Source: Buddleja alternifolia
Taxonomy: Eukaryota; Streptophyta; Magnoliopsida; Lamiales; Scrophulariaceae
DNA length: 64,000 bases
Assembly: GCA_019426215.1 (NCBI GenBank)
Contig: CM033402.1
Span: forward strand, 23,074,104 to 23,138,103
Direction: 5' to 3'
The position numbers and the translations under genes were made by a program. The notes beneath the pieces were generated by a model. It saw only the letters and a list, made by a program, of their open reading frames with translations, was not told the DNA's origin and ran no database searches. Every line of letters starts with the position of its first letter. Position 1 is the stretch's first letter. Shown piece after piece: positions 22,300 through 34,859 of the stretch.

Positions 22300-23455
22300 T
22301 GTTGTGAATCATGTATTCATGCGCAGCGGAAATGATAAAAATAGATCTGGATTCACAATTGGATCACTTTTGAGTTTTAATAATTTTTCCATGTTATTTT
22401 CGAAAATTAAGCATGAAGATGAAACCTAGTTTCATTGTTTTTACTAACCTTTTGATTTCGATGAAAGTCTTGATCTTCCGGATAGCAGCAATTCAAAACT
22501 CCTGCCTCTAGATATCACGCCGGAAGGAGCTTCGAAGAAATATCCTCTGCCTTTAGACCTACTATGGCCGACGGCTTCATTGAGGGGAGGAGAGAATATT
22601 TATCTCTTCTTTCTTTCTAGTCAAGTCTAATTGTGAGAGTTAGGTTTTGACGGAACCGGTGATAGGTATTTATAAGGAGTGATGGGCTTGAAATTAACTA
22701 ATTCCTTGAGCCCATCTAACTCCTTTAAAAATGCTACACACACGCCTCACCCTATTATTATTATTGGGCTAAGTTGACTTTCAACTGAGTCCAATTATTA
22801 ATTAGGTCTAATATATGTTAATCCAATTAAAATATAATACTAATTAATATTCCTCCATATTAAATAACCTAATTATTTAATAAAAGGGTGAGTATAATAA
22901 ATAAGTTTATTTACTTATTATAATTAATTTATTTCCATTAATCTAATTATTCAAATAATTAATGCATTCATAATAAATACATCTAATTATTTATTATTAA
23001 TTATTTCCATTAATCCAATTAATCAAATAAATTTTGCTCATCAGATAGCAAATTACCTATTATATGTATTTGACAACGAAAGAATTCTCTTTGCTCAATT
23101 CCTTTTAAGCTCGACTCTCTAGGTAGGTTCGTTTCAATTGGTATTGGGAGGAAACCAATGATGTGAGTGTCACTAAGCCAGTCACGTGGACTCACATAGA
23201 AACCCAATTAAAATGAATGGATCAATACGAACCTTTAGGTCACAGATACCATGTGAGTATAAGCCCTTCACTATAACATCCCGATCGAGTGAGAGTCATG
23301 GAATATGTCAAACTCACAGGGCTGAATGATGTGCTATAGGGAATCATAGTAAGATGAAATTACTAAACTACCCTTATGTACTATACACAAGTTAGTTCTC
23401 CTTCTTTAGCCAAAGACTTATAAGTTCATTTACCTACGATCGCACAATATGTTAA
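22300..23455 (-). repeat. LTR A, left piece
   Basis: 1156 bp of LTR, ending in GTTAA (23451-23455), the target duplicated by LTR B. The part 23100-23340 is related to LTR B and, on the opposite strand, to the LTRs at 39095 and 46968 (AGTGAGAGTCATG, GTCAAACTCAC). Confidence 0.8.
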
Positions 23456-25085
23456 TGTTAGGAATCCGATAGAGTAAAAACACAGTGGAATAAAAAAAAA
23501 ATTGGATTCCTAAAGGTGGATCACTTTAACGGGATTCAATGATTTTATTTGTTTTCCAAAAACTAAACGAAATTGATTTGCCTTATCGATTTCGTAATTA
23601 ATCTTTGCGTACCAGTAACTCCTTGAGCTCCTATCTCTAAAGATGCATGGGAAACAAACCTTCCAAAGATCTCCAAGAATTCCCTCTTCAATGGTGGTGG
23701 ACGGCTAGGGCGAATTTTTGGGGTAGGATTTCTTCTCTTCTTTTTGTGTGTTATGCAACTAAGGTTACAACGACTTGTGAGTGTTAGAGTTAACTTATGA
23801 CTCTATGACTTACGTAGGACTCCTTAAAGTGGTCGCCCCCTAGGGCTCCACATGGATGTGGGTGAGCTTTAAGTTGGCCCATTCAACTTAGCCCACCTTT
23901 TAACATGTATTTAATTTAAATCCTATTTAAATCCAATACATATTAAATAAATAATTAATTCCATTTAATTAATTATCTAATTAAATAATTTAATTTAATC
24001 TAGTTAAATTAAATATTTAATTGATTAATTTAACCAATAAATCAATGCGACCAATTAATTATATCTTTCTAAAAGATTAATACAAAAAGACATCATGTTC
24101 GTTTCCTATAGCGCGACTCTTTAGGTTCATCTCAATTGGCAATGAGAGGAATTACCAAAGGATGTGAGTGTCACCTAGCCAGTCGCATGGACTCACATTG
24201 TAACCCAATTGAGTACGAAATGAACTAATCATTTATGAACCTCTGGACCATAAATACCGTATGAGTATAAGCCCTTCACTGACGTATCCCGATCAAGTGA
24301 GAGTCATGGTTTATGTCAAACTCACTAAACTTAATACTGTGCATGTAATCATATCATGATGAAATTACCAAACTACCTCCTTGTCCCACATGAGTTAATT
24401 TCATTGCTTTGGCAAAAGACTTATAATTTCATATGCATATGGTTGCATAGGATACTTTCTCGTTTACTATCGAGACAGTGAATCCCATCTTGGCGATCAC
24501 TGAACAACTACTACTTGACTCATTGAGATTGCACTTCAAGGTCGGCCCCACCAAAGGGTGAATTGGGTCTAACTACTCTAGTAACATATTCAATAGTACA
24601 AGCACATTGATCATGAACCCTCAGGTCTAAGTCTCACGCATACTATTATGGTCAGTGATCCAATCATTGACAGTCGCCGAGTAAATACCCATGTGATCGG
24701 ATTACCGCGAGCCACGTTTGAAGATATCAATTTCATTGATATATCTATAACACGTGTTCTCACTGTTCCATAGTGTTCGACTGGCATTCCTAGTCAGAGC
24801 ATGTGTCATATAAGTCGAATTTTAATGACCAATTAAGGTTCCTTGACTTGCAAATCCTTTTGAGTGATCAAGAATATGACTCTCCCCGTGCCACTTCTTT
24901 ATTCCATAAAGGGCGAAGAGTCAACCTCGATACACAAGGACTGTTTGTTCAATTCTTATTGATGCCATATAGTTTTACATGAACAAAATAATAATTGACT
25001 TTATTAATTATCAGTTTGTACAACATAATTGAATACCCTATACAATCTATTTTTCCTCATCGGCATCTAGGGCGTATACCTAACA
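23456..25085 (-). repeat. LTR B, left copy
   Basis: TGTTAGGAATCC...ATACCTAACA, 1630 bp, flanked by perfect GTTAA duplications (23451-23455, 25086-25090). In isolation it is a solo LTR inside LTR A. A second copy, next to a primer site, is at 32385-33905. Confidence 0.88.
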
Positions 25086-25464
25086 GTTAATTCATTACTA
25101 CCTGAGACAGTGAATCCCCTATTGGCAATGATCGAACAATTGCCAATTGTCCTTCTAAACCGCACTTCGAGGTTGATCCCACCAAAGGGTGAAATATATC
25201 TAACTACTCTAATAACTCGTTCAGTGTCACAAGTCCAATCTTCGTGAATCCTCAGGTCTAAGGCTCACGCACGCTACCTTGACAAGTAATTCAATCATTG
25301 AATATCCAAGAGTAAATACCCATGTGATTGAATTACGGCGAGCCGTGTTCGAATATGTCAATTCCAGTGACATATTTATAACCAAGCTCCCACCATCCAA
25401 AGTGACCAACTGACACTCCTTGTCAAAGCTTGCATCACACAAGTCTAGTCTTAATGCCCAATTA
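25086..25464 (-). repeat. LTR A, second piece
   Basis: Starts GTTAATTCATTACTACC and matches 33906-34290 closely. It ends where a truncated RNase H relic begins near 25465; no polypurine tract lies between, so this is a deletion or duplication junction and not an element end. Confidence 0.75.
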
Positions 25465-26307
25465 AGACTCATAATCAGCAATTGTGCTTTGCTTGGAATT
25501 TTTCCAAGACACTGCTCCACCATTCAAAGTGAATATGAAACCAGAAGTGGATTTTTGGTCATCGATATCTGACTGGAAATCAGAATTTGTATAACCTTCC
25601 ACTTTCATCTCTCTATTGCCGTATACCAGAATCATACCTTTAGTTCTTCTAAGGTACTTCAAGATAGATTTTGCGGTGATCCAATGTTCTTTGCCCAAGT
25701 TAGCTTGAAATCCTCACAGCGTAGGCAAGATCTGGTCTCGTGCATAACATCGCGTACATGAGACTTCCTACATCCGATGCATAGGGAACTGTGCTCATCT
25801 CCTTTCGATCTTCCTCACTTTGAGGACTCATCTTCTTGGAGAGATGAATTCCATGTCTCATAGGCAAAAGTCCTCTCTTAGAGTTTTCCATCCCAAACCG
25901 TTTGAGGACCTTCTCTAGGTAGAGAGCTTGAGAGAGTCCTATCATCTTATTCGATCTATCCCTGTAGATTTGAATTCCCATGATGTGGGTAGCTTCTCCC
26001 AAGTCTTTCATGGAGAATTTGCTTAAAAGCCATGTCTTAACTGAAGTTAGCAAACCTTCATCATTCCCTATAACGGGAATGTGGTCTACAAATAGCACTA
26101 GGAATATGATTTTGCTCCCACTGACCTTTTTATAGACACATGGTTCATCTTCGTTCTTGATAAAATTGTAGCCCCGCACTTCTTCATCAAAATGAAGGTT
26201 CCAACTGCGATAGGCCTGCTTGAGTCCATAAATGGACCTATTCAACTTGCAGACCTTATGAGAATCTGCACTAGATATGAAACCCTTGGGTTGTTCCATA
26301 TAGATCT
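25462..26307 (-). pseudogene. Copia B RT (second half) and truncated RNase H
   Basis: 26307-25700 contains IYMEQPKGF, RSIYGLKQAYRSW and the catalytic box as F-V-D-H (26081-26092) in place of Y-V-D-D. The next frame, 25698-25462, carries GKEHWITAKSILKYL, EGYTNSDFQSD and GGAVSWKNSKQST, then ends about 100 residues before the normal end. RT and RNase H are both inactive by these changes. Confidence 0.85.
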
Positions 26308-28009
26308 TGTTGGTCCCAAGTGTGCATACGAAAGGGTCTAGAAAGGGGGGTTGAATAGACCTGAAGTCTTTTTTCGACTTCAAAAGTTTCGTATTAAAAT
26401 GGTTTTGGACGCTTGAAATGTAGACGCTTGACTGAGCGTTTACTTGAAATATAGACGCTTAGGCTAAGCGTCTGATGAAGACTGTTTTTAGAAAGTTAAC
26501 TTAGACTTCAAGATTTGAATACTTTAACTAACTAGGTTTAAGCGTTCAGTTCTTTAATCAGTGTTAGCACAGCGAAATAATTTTAGAGTCTTTTCTTTTG
26601 GAAATCTTTAGCGTCACAAGTTGTTTCTTAGTTGCTTAGCGTTTGATTATGTTTTACTTAATCAATTTATGCAATGATATGATAGATAAGACAATTGATT
26701 GTAAAGTAAAAGACACAATATTTGTAAGGTTCGTTGGGTAGTGTAATCCCAAATACGCCCTTCTTCTCCTTGATCACTTGGAGGCAATCCACTAAAATGA
26801 TTCTCAAATAATCACACAGAATCTTCTACAATTTAGGGACAAAGGAAGAGATGGATATAGATGATTTGAGCTCCTTGGTCACACAGATTTCTGCTACAAG
26901 CCACTTCAATCCTCTGTTTCTTGAAAGACGATCTCGAGCTCCTTGATCACACAAATTTCAGCTCCAATAAAGATCTTCTCCAAGATGGCCTTGAGCTCCT
27001 TGATCACACAGACTTCAGCTCCAATAAAGACCTTTCTTTAACAAGCTTCTCTTACTAAAAAATACTGCTTTTGGAAGTCAACAATCTTTCTCACTCAGAT
27101 GAAAGGTGTTGAGGGTTTATTGTAACAGGTTTCTTTGATGTTGGGAAGTTCAAACAACTTGGGATATCTCAATAATAGTGTAGAGTTCTTCTATGAAGAT
27201 GTTTGAGATATCGGTGACTGTCTTTGGAAGGTATTTGAGAAGCTTGATGAATTTTAGCTATGGAGTTTGCAAGCTTTTCTCTCAAATTATTTCAGCAAAT
27301 TTTCTCTCTCTGCACACACTCTAAGGTTTTGCTGGAGGGTACTATTTATAGAAATTCTTGGGATTTGTCCGTTGGACACAATCAGGCGCGAGTCTCTCAT
27401 GCAGCGCGTCAAATAGTCCCTTTCTGACATTCCTGAAATTCTGTTGGTTCCGATTGGACAGGAGCAGACTTTGAACACTGACAGTCTAGTAATAGGTTGG
27501 CTTGTCCGCAAGTCAGAATGCCTTGTCACTTTTAATGCATTTTGAATTTATTTCCCGTTGGAAATAAATGTTCGTTGATGATTGCATGACTTGAGTATAT
27601 ATTACAGGTGAATCGCTTGAGTATTTGAGAGCTTGGTTCAACACTCCTGGAACAGTCCTTTAGCGTTAGTTAGGCGCTAAGAACATTATCTGAACGCTTG
27701 ATTCATAACTCCTGAAATAGTCTTTAAGCAGTTGACAGACACTTAAGACAAATCTTCATCTTCACTTGACTTCAGACGCTGATCTTCAACTTCATCTCTA
27801 ATAGACTCACCTAGAATTCTATTAGCGACTCTGTATCTAATACTTAGTCTAAAATATACAAAGATAAAAATTACATGCCTAACAAACTAATAAACTTTCA
27901 ACCGCTTATATAAGTATTCTATGAAAGTATAAACTTTCATTCTTTTGGGGTCTAACATGAAATCCTATCTTGTCATCATCAAAACATCTAACAATGAAAT
28001 TCCTAACAG
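26308..28009 (-). mobile_element. Solo Sirevirus-like LTR with perfect target duplication
   Basis: 1702 bp, on plus starting TGTTGGTCCCAAG and ending TTCCTAACA, in minus orientation. GATCT flanks both sides (26303-26307, 28010-28014). It splits the copia B RT between the FLEEE and IYMEQPKGF blocks. Same LTR family as 8524-10080. Contains GACGCTTG at 26408 and 26423 and an inverted repeat GACGCTT...AAGCGTC at 26454-26472. TATA (minus) near 27353. Confidence 0.95.
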
Positions 28010-28014
28010 ATCTC

Positions 28015-28422
28015 CTCCTCGAGGAATCCATTTAACAACGTGTTTTTTACATCCATTTAGCAGATTTCATAATCCAGGTATGCAGCTATCGCACGTAGAA
28101 TTCTGATGGATTTGATCATAGCTATTGGTGAAAAGGTTTCCTCATAGTCAATGCCCTCCTTTTAACTATACCTTGTCACCACTGACCTGGCCTTATAGGT
28201 ATCCACCTTGCCATCCGTACCAATCTTTCTCTTGTAGATCCATTTGCATCCAATGGGTACAATACCCTTAGGTCGATCAGTCAGAGTCCAGACTTGGTTT
28301 GAATACATTGAATCCATTTCTACATTCATAGCTTCATGCCATTTTGCAGAATTCATATCCATCATTGCCTGGTCATAGCTAGAGGGATCGTCTCCATGGT
28401 ACCCTTCTTCTACTGCATACAT
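28015..28422 (-). pseudogene. Copia B RT, first half
   Basis: 28422-28162 encodes the RT start (WHEAMNVEMDSMYSNQVWTL, GCKWIYKRKIGTDGKVDT) and ends in a stop. The stretch to 28015 is frame-broken but still recognisable up to the FLEEE block next to the solo LTR. Confidence 0.8.
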
Positions 28423-28429
28423 ATTATGC

Positions 28430-29865
28430 TCTCCCTATAGCAGATAACCATATATCTCAGGCGGTTGAGATACTCTAGCTGACCTGCGCATTGATGGTTA
28501 TGTCGTTCCCAGTTTGGGTTGGGTCTCTTGAACAGTGTCTTCCAAAGGAGATTTATTTTGGTTCTTCCAGAACAATACTTCTACCAGCTCAACCTTCTCA
28601 AATGAACTATTTTTCGAGAAAGATTGCCTGTAATGCAACAATGATCCTTTTATCATCATGCAGGTAGAAAAGGTATCCCATGAAATCCTTAGGATATCCA
28701 ACGAATCATCCTTTCAAGGACCTAGCCTCCTACTCGACCTTGGTCTTTTTCACATAGGCAGGGCAACCCTATATCCTTATGTGCTTTAGATTCCGCTTCC
28801 TTCCGCGCCATATCTGATACGGTGTGTTAGGAACAAACTTGGAGGGACACCTGTTCAGAATGTGAGTAGTTGTAAGCAATGCATGCCCCCACAATGAAAT
28901 GGGTAAATCCGTGTAGCTGAGCATGTATCAAACCATGTCTAACAGAGTTCGATTCCTTCGTTTTGCTATGCCATTTAATTGTGGAGTGGCTGGAGGAGTT
29001 AGCTGTAACAGTATGCCATGTACTCTCCACCTCGGTCGGACCGAAGTGCCTTAATATGATGCCCTATTTGGTTTTCGACCAAAGTTGTGAATTCAATGAA
29101 GCTTTTTAATGATTCAGACTTGTACTTCATCAAATACACGTAGCCATAACTAGAATGGTCATCGATAAATGTAATGAAGTACTAAAAACCACCGCGGGCC
29201 ACATTTCCAAAAGGACCACACACATCTGTATGAACCAATCCTAAGACTTCAGAGGCCCATTCAAATTTCCCTGTGAAGGGGGACTTGGTCATCTTACCTT
29301 GGATGCAAAACTCACAAGTGAGATAGGGATCCGATCCCAACGAGTCTATAACTCCATCCTTTTCTAACTCGTGTAGTCTATGATCCCCGACATGACCTAG
29401 TCTTAAGTCCTAGAGTTGTCTTAGGTTTGTGTCATGCAAACCGCGTTTTCTTGTTACAACATTGACATTACAATTATTTTGGACATTAATATAGTATAAA
29501 CCATTTATTAAAGACGCACTGCCAACACATACATTTCTAAAATAAATGTCACAAGAATTGTTTACAAAGGAAAATAAATATCCTTTCCTGACCAAAACAG
29601 GAACAGAAACAATATTCTTTAGCCCATTGGGCAAAACAAGGCAATTGTCGAACAATAATAAATGTCCAAAAAATAATCTAGTGGAAGTGGTGCCAATATG
29701 TGTGGCTGCTACACCATGTCCGCTGCCAACATTGATCATCACTTCTCCATGCTCCAGCTTCTTACTTCGTTCCAGCTCCTGATTCAAAACACACACGTGA
29801 GCACTAGTTCTGGAATCTAGAATCCAGGAAGAAGTAAATATAGTAACAGAACAATTTATTTCCAA
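28430..29865 (-). pseudogene. Copia B protease and integrase
   Basis: The protease frame 29865-29410 has ILDSRTSAHVC: active site D-S-G-A is now D-S-R-T. It reads on through LPNGLKNIVSVPVL to GLYYINVQ. The integrase (about 29400-28440) is badly broken; visible are a CEFC/PYLTCEF-like zinc remnant around 29300, the catalytic Asp region near 29230 and the E-containing RTLLDM-like block near 28940 in scattered frames. Compare the better preserved copy at 44280-45120. Confidence 0.7.
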
Positions 29866-29900
29866 AACATTAAGTTCTATACCTGAAGCAATCTCTGTCT

Positions 29901-30706
29901 TCAGCTTGGGACAATCACGTTTTCAATGTCCCATCTCACGGAAGTGAAGACACGTGTCTGTCTTCTTTGGACCTCTTCCCTTGAACCCTTTCCCTTTTGC
30001 TTTGCTGTGTCACTCGATGCCTTTGACACTACCAGTTGTTTTTTGCCTTTACCTTTCCTTTTTCTAAAGGGCTTGGAAGCCCCAGTGGTGATGGCTAAAG
30101 CAACTTCTTTCCCCTTGGGCTTCATCTGTCCCTCAGCAATTGAGAGCATCAGCCCAGCCAATGTGCACTCAATGTCATTCATGTTGAAGCTCACAATAAA
30201 TTGTGAAAAGGATTTAGGGAGTGATTAAAGAATGAGATCTGTCTGAAGGTGGAAATCCATGGTGAAGTCGAGAGCTTCAAATCTCTCGATCATGGAAATT
30301 ATTTTTAGGACGTGGGTTCCCACATCCTCACCTTCTCCCATTCTTGCTCCAAAGAGCTCCCTCGATATATCATACCGAGCAGTCCGCTGTGCTCTCCATA
30401 CAACTCCTTGAGATGTAGAAATATTGACTTCGCATCATCCATGTTCTCATGGGATCACTACAAGTCAATACTCATGGAGCAGAGCATGTAACCTTTAACA
30501 CGAGTATCGTCCTTGATCCATGTGTTGTAGTTATCATGAGCGTCCTCATCGTCATCATCCCCAGGGACGGGAGGACGATTGGCCTCGAGTACATAGCCCA
30601 GTGATTCCAAGCTGAGGACAATTCTTATGTTTTTGAGCCAATCAGCAAAGTTAGGTACAGTGAGGACATTCTTTTCAAGCAGAATTGATAGTAGGTTATT
30701 AACCAT
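29901..30706 (-). pseudogene. Copia B gag
   Basis: Met at 30706 opens MVNNLLSILLEKN, matching the gag start of the plus-strand element at 42999. The first frame ends at 30458. A later frame, 30194-29901, carries the C-terminal Lys-rich region. The zinc knuckle near 29915-29950 is damaged twice: the second Cys is Phe, and the Trp after His is a stop. Confidence 0.78.
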
Positions 30707-30719
30707 TTTGAGAGAGATA

Positions 30720-32370
30720 TAATTGACTGCAGAAAATAAACTAAGATTTCATTAGATAATTACGTTGTACCCAAGTAAAATCAAGACTTTAATTTTAACT
30801 TGTCTCCCACTATATTTTTCGAACCATTGCACTCCTACAATGAACGGAAATCTCATTGGACAGATTTCGTAGTGAGTGATTGAGTTCTTCCAAATTTTCA
30901 AAGAGTTGCAATCTATAACGATGTATCGCTTATTAAAAATTTTAAGTGGGGTGCCACGCCAATCAGTCCAACTGATGGTTCAATCCCCTTTTTGCTCATG
31001 GATCACTTAACCTCAACCTGTAACGGAATATTGGTGGTGATCCATCTAAGTACTTTCCCATCAACCCCTATTGATCTCACAGTTGAATCTCATCTTGCAA
31101 CCTGTAACAGTGTATGGGATGAGATTCACTTCGACCGATGGCATCAAATGCACTTAGAGATCTTCGAATTATGAGTTGATGCATAACCCCCATTAGTCTG
31201 GACGATACCATGCATTACTCATAACTCTATCTCTCTAAGTTTGATGGAGAGCCGGGATGTCCAATATTCCTTTCTTACTTAGTATGATTACTTTGGGAGA
31301 ATTTTTATTTAATTAAGGTCTAACTTTGCACATTAATCCTATTAGCGCATATGTGGAATTATTCTAAGCCAGGCATCAATAGGAAATCTAGTTCTTCTAT
31401 CAACATGCTTTCCATGGACATTCTAGATTGATCTAAGCCAATATACATTATTAGTTACATAACATTGAAGCGCCCTATACATTATACTACCGAAATTAAA
31501 AGTACAATTTGGGGGGCATTATTCGGCCCAATACAACCCAGATAATACAAAACGGTAATACCCTAAGTCCATGGATGCATCCGCCACAACATACATTAAA
31601 ACATGTAAATAAACTATTCAAGATCATGTTGGCTTTTACTTTTAAAATCGAAAAGAAATTCATATTTAATTAAATCTAATTTAATTATGAAAAAGTGAAT
31701 TTAATTTCAATTTAAAAGAATAAATCCAATTTATCATTTAAAAAAATAAGTCTCACTTATTCTTAATTATTTTGAAAAAAATAAATCTAGCCCTAAAATA
31801 AATCTTAGTTATTTATTCGTCATTAATCATAAATAAAATTTCAAATTTCAATTTATGACATAATTAAATCCAATTTAATTATAAAATTCAAATCCAATTT
31901 AACTTAATTAAATCCAATTTAATATAGGGAAAAACAAAACCATTTTCTTAGGAATAAAGGGGAATCGACAAATCTCGGGTCATATTTGTCTATTGGGTCA
32001 AACCCAACAATTATTAATAATTATACATATATAAATATATATAAAATATATACATATATTATTAATCGCTAGGCCGGACCCAGCAGCTAGGCCCGACCCA
32101 ACGCCCGATCTCGTCCAGGGCCTCGCCCAACACGTAGGTTTCGGGGTAGGATTTCGATTCACGGGGGCGCGCGGTTTTTTTTTTTTTTTTTTGCGCAGCG
32201 GTGCCTCCAGCATCACAACGACATAATCGGGGTGACGAATCCAGGGTAATAAAATTTTTCAAAATTTCAGTTTCAATATACAATATTAAACCCATAAAAA
32301 TCTAATTTTAAAAAATCTAATTTTGCCAACATAATCTCAAACTCGAAAAATCATTAATCGCGTTAAAATC
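30720..32370 (-). other. Copia B leader (non-coding)
   Basis: AT-rich with no credible gene. A GC-rich patch (32065-32170) with GACCC/GGGTC words parallels one in the leader of the complete copia (41080-41220). A 20-base T run lies at about 32173-32192. Confidence 0.55.
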
Positions 32371-32382
32371 GGCTCTGATACC
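32371..32382 (-). other. Primer-binding site of copia B
   Basis: Minus strand GGTATCAGAGCC two bases inside the LTR, complementary to initiator tRNA-Met apart from the lost first T. Confidence 0.88.
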
Positions 32383-32384
32383 TC

Positions 32385-33905
32385 TGTTAGGAATTCGTCG
32401 GAGTAAAAATGCAGTGAAATAAAAAAAAATGCATTCCTAAAGGTGGATCACTTTAATGGGATTCAATGATTTTATTAGTTTTCCAAAAACTAAACCAAAT
32501 TGATTTACCTTATCGATTTCGTAATTAATCTTCCCATAACAGCAACTCCTTGACCTCCTGTCTCTAAAGATGCATGCGAAACGAACCTTCCAAATATCTC
32601 CAAAAATTCACTCTGCAATGGTGGTGGACAGCTAGGGCGAATTTTTCTAAAGAGTCGTGCGCTATAAAAAACGAACATGATGTCTTTTTGTGTTAATCTT
32701 TTAGAAAGATATAAGTAATTGGACGCATTGATTTATTGGTTAAATCAATGAATTAAATATTTAATTTAATTTGATTAAATTAAATTATTTAATTGGAGAA
32801 TCAATTAAATGGAATTAATTAATTATTTAATATCTACTGGATTTAAATAGGATTTAAATTAAATACATGTTAAAAGGTGGGCTAAGTTGAATGGGCCAAC
32901 TTAAAGCCCACCCACGTCCATGTGGAGCTCTAGAGGGTGGCCACTTTAAGGAGTCCTACGGGACTCCGACTTGTTGGTTAAGTTATAAGATAACTCTAAC
33001 ACTTACTCTCAATTGGCAATGGTAGGAATTACCAAAGGATGTGAGTGTCACCTAGCCAGTCCAGTGGACTCACATCGTAACTCAACTGAGTACGAAATGA
33101 ACGAATCATTTACGAACCTCTGGACCATAAATACCGTATGAGTATAAGCCCTTCACTGACGTATCTTGATCAAGTGAGAGTCATGGTTTATGTCAAACTC
33201 ACTATACTTGATTTTGTGCATGTAATCATATCATGATGACATTACTAAACAACCATCCATGTCCCACATGAGTTAGTTTCATTGCTTTGGCCAAAAACTT
33301 ATAATTTTATATGCATATGATTGCACAGGATACTTTCTTGTTTACTATCAAGACAGTGAATCCCACGTTGGCGATCACTAAACAACTGCTACATGACTCA
33401 TTGAGATCGCACTTTGAGGTCCACCCCACCAAAGGGTGAATTGGGCCTAACTACTCTAGTAACATATTCAATAGTACAAGCACATTGATCATCAACCCTC
33501 ATGTCAAAGGCTCACTGATACTATTATGGTCAGTAATCCAATCATTGACAGTTACCGAGTAAATACCCATGTGATCGGATTACTGCGAGCCGTGTTACGA
33601 CTAGCACTCCTTGTCTGAGCATGTGTCATACAAGTCGAATCTTAATGTCCAATTAAGATTCCTTTACTTGCGAACCCTTTTGAGTGATCAGGAATAAGAC
33701 TCTCCCCGTGCCACTTCTTTATTCCACAAAGGGCGAAGAGTCAACCTCGATACACAAGGATTGTTTGTTCAATACTTATTCATGCCATAAAGTTTTACAT
33801 GAACAGAACAATAATTGCCTTTATTAATTATCAGTTTGTACAACATAATTGAATACCCTATACAATCTATTTGTCCTCATTGGCATCTAGGGCATATACC
33901 TAACG
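32385..33905 (-). repeat. LTR B, right copy (5' LTR of copia B), with internal inversion
   Basis: TGTTAGGAATTCG...ATACCTAACG, 1521 bp, next to the primer site. It matches 23456-25085, except that 32649-33004 is the reverse complement of 23779-24122, with about 65 bases lost at one junction and 8 at the other. Followed by GTTAA (33906-33910). Confidence 0.85.
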
Positions 33906-34524
33906 GTTAACTCGTTACTACCTGAGACAGTGCATCCCCTATTGGCAATCACCGAGCAATTGCCACTTGTCCTTCTGAACCGTACATCGAGGTTGATCCC
34001 ACCAAAGGGTGAAATGGATCTAACTACTCTAATAACTCGTTCAGTGTCACAAGTCCAATATTCGCGAATCTTTAGGTTTAAGACTCACGTACGCTACCGC
34101 GACTAGTAATTCAATCGTTGACTATCCAAGAGTAAATGCCCATGTGATTGAATTACGGCGAGCCGTGCTAGAATATGTCAATTCCATTGACATATCTATG
34201 ACCAAGCTCCCACCATCCAAAGTGACTGACTGACACTCCTTGTCAAAGCTTGCGTCACACAAGTCTGGTCTTAATGCCCAATTTAGACTCATCGACTTGC
34301 GAAGTCTGGTTTAAGTAAACAAGGAACCGATACTTCTAGTGTCCATCTCCTCAGACCATTGAGGAGTAGAAGTTCCCTATTGATTAACTTGGACTTATGT
34401 CTTCAATATCAAAATGGATATGAACAAAAACCATGCCTTTATTAATGAATAAGAGTTTGTACAACATAAATGTAATGCCCTAATAATCTAATTTCCCTAT
34501 GGCATGGAGGGCATAATCCTAACA
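33906..34524 (-). repeat. LTR A, right end piece
   Basis: Starts GTTAACTCGTTACTACC like 25086 and ends CCTAACA at 34524, followed by the target repeat GTTTC and the Athila LTR. The last 200 bases (GAACAAAAACCATGCC, GCCCTAATAATC) have no partner at the 25086 copy. Confidence 0.8.
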
Positions 34525-34752
34525 GTTTCTTGTATCTTACTTCCATAATATTTTAGTTAATACTTGTTTTAGTTTATTTTATTGCTTTTAAAATCTTTAA
34601 GTCTTTATTTTCTTTAAGTTCTTGCTTGCTTTAATTTCTCATAAAACTAAAATACAAGTCTCTATGAGTTCAATATCCCGGACATAATTGTCCACTTTAT
34701 TACTACACACTAGTCCACTTGCTGTGTAAACACATGAGGTTCTAGCGTGTCA
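34525..34752 (+). repeat. Athila-like 5' LTR, last part
   Basis: Resumes the LTR broken at 22299 and ends TAGCGTGTCA at 34752. Matches 38563-38779. Confidence 0.88.
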
Positions 34753-34758
34753 AGTGTT

Positions 34759-34776
34759 TGGCGCCGTTGTTGGGGA
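34759..34776 (+). other. Primer-binding site, tRNA-Asp type
   Basis: TGGCGCCGTTGTTGGGGA six bases after the LTR. It matches the Athila primer site, complementary to tRNA-Asp, with one C-to-T change. Fixes orientation and supports the Athila-like call. Confidence 0.92.
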
Positions 34777-34859
34777 CTTGTTTAATGTTAGTTTTTTATT
34801 TTATTGTAAGTTCTTAGTATTTATTTTATTTCTGTTTTTCATTGCAGGACTAGCTCAGA

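Larger units (their letters stand above)
25465..32370 (-). mobile_element. Copia B internal region
   Basis: Minus-strand gag, protease, integrase, RT and truncated RNase H, plus a 1.6-kb leader ending in the primer site at 32371-32382. Pol is the same general family as the plus-strand copia at 39095-48599 (shared GSKxxFLVL, MGIQIYRDRxN, LPMRHGxHLSK). The RT is interrupted by a solo LTR at 26308-28009. The end of RNase H and the polypurine tract are lost. Confidence 0.82.
22300..34524 (-). mobile_element. Copia A remnant containing copia B
   Basis: LTR A begins TGTTGTGAATC at 22300 and, after large nested interruptions, ends CCTAACA at 34524. Flanks GCTTC (22295-22299) and GTTTC (34525-34529) differ by one transition and fit a target duplication in the Athila LTR. 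Read on minus, LTR A starts TGTTAGGATTATGCCCTC, like the complete copia at 39095. Pieces of LTR A: 22300-23455, 25086-25464 and 33906-34524. Confidence 0.78.
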
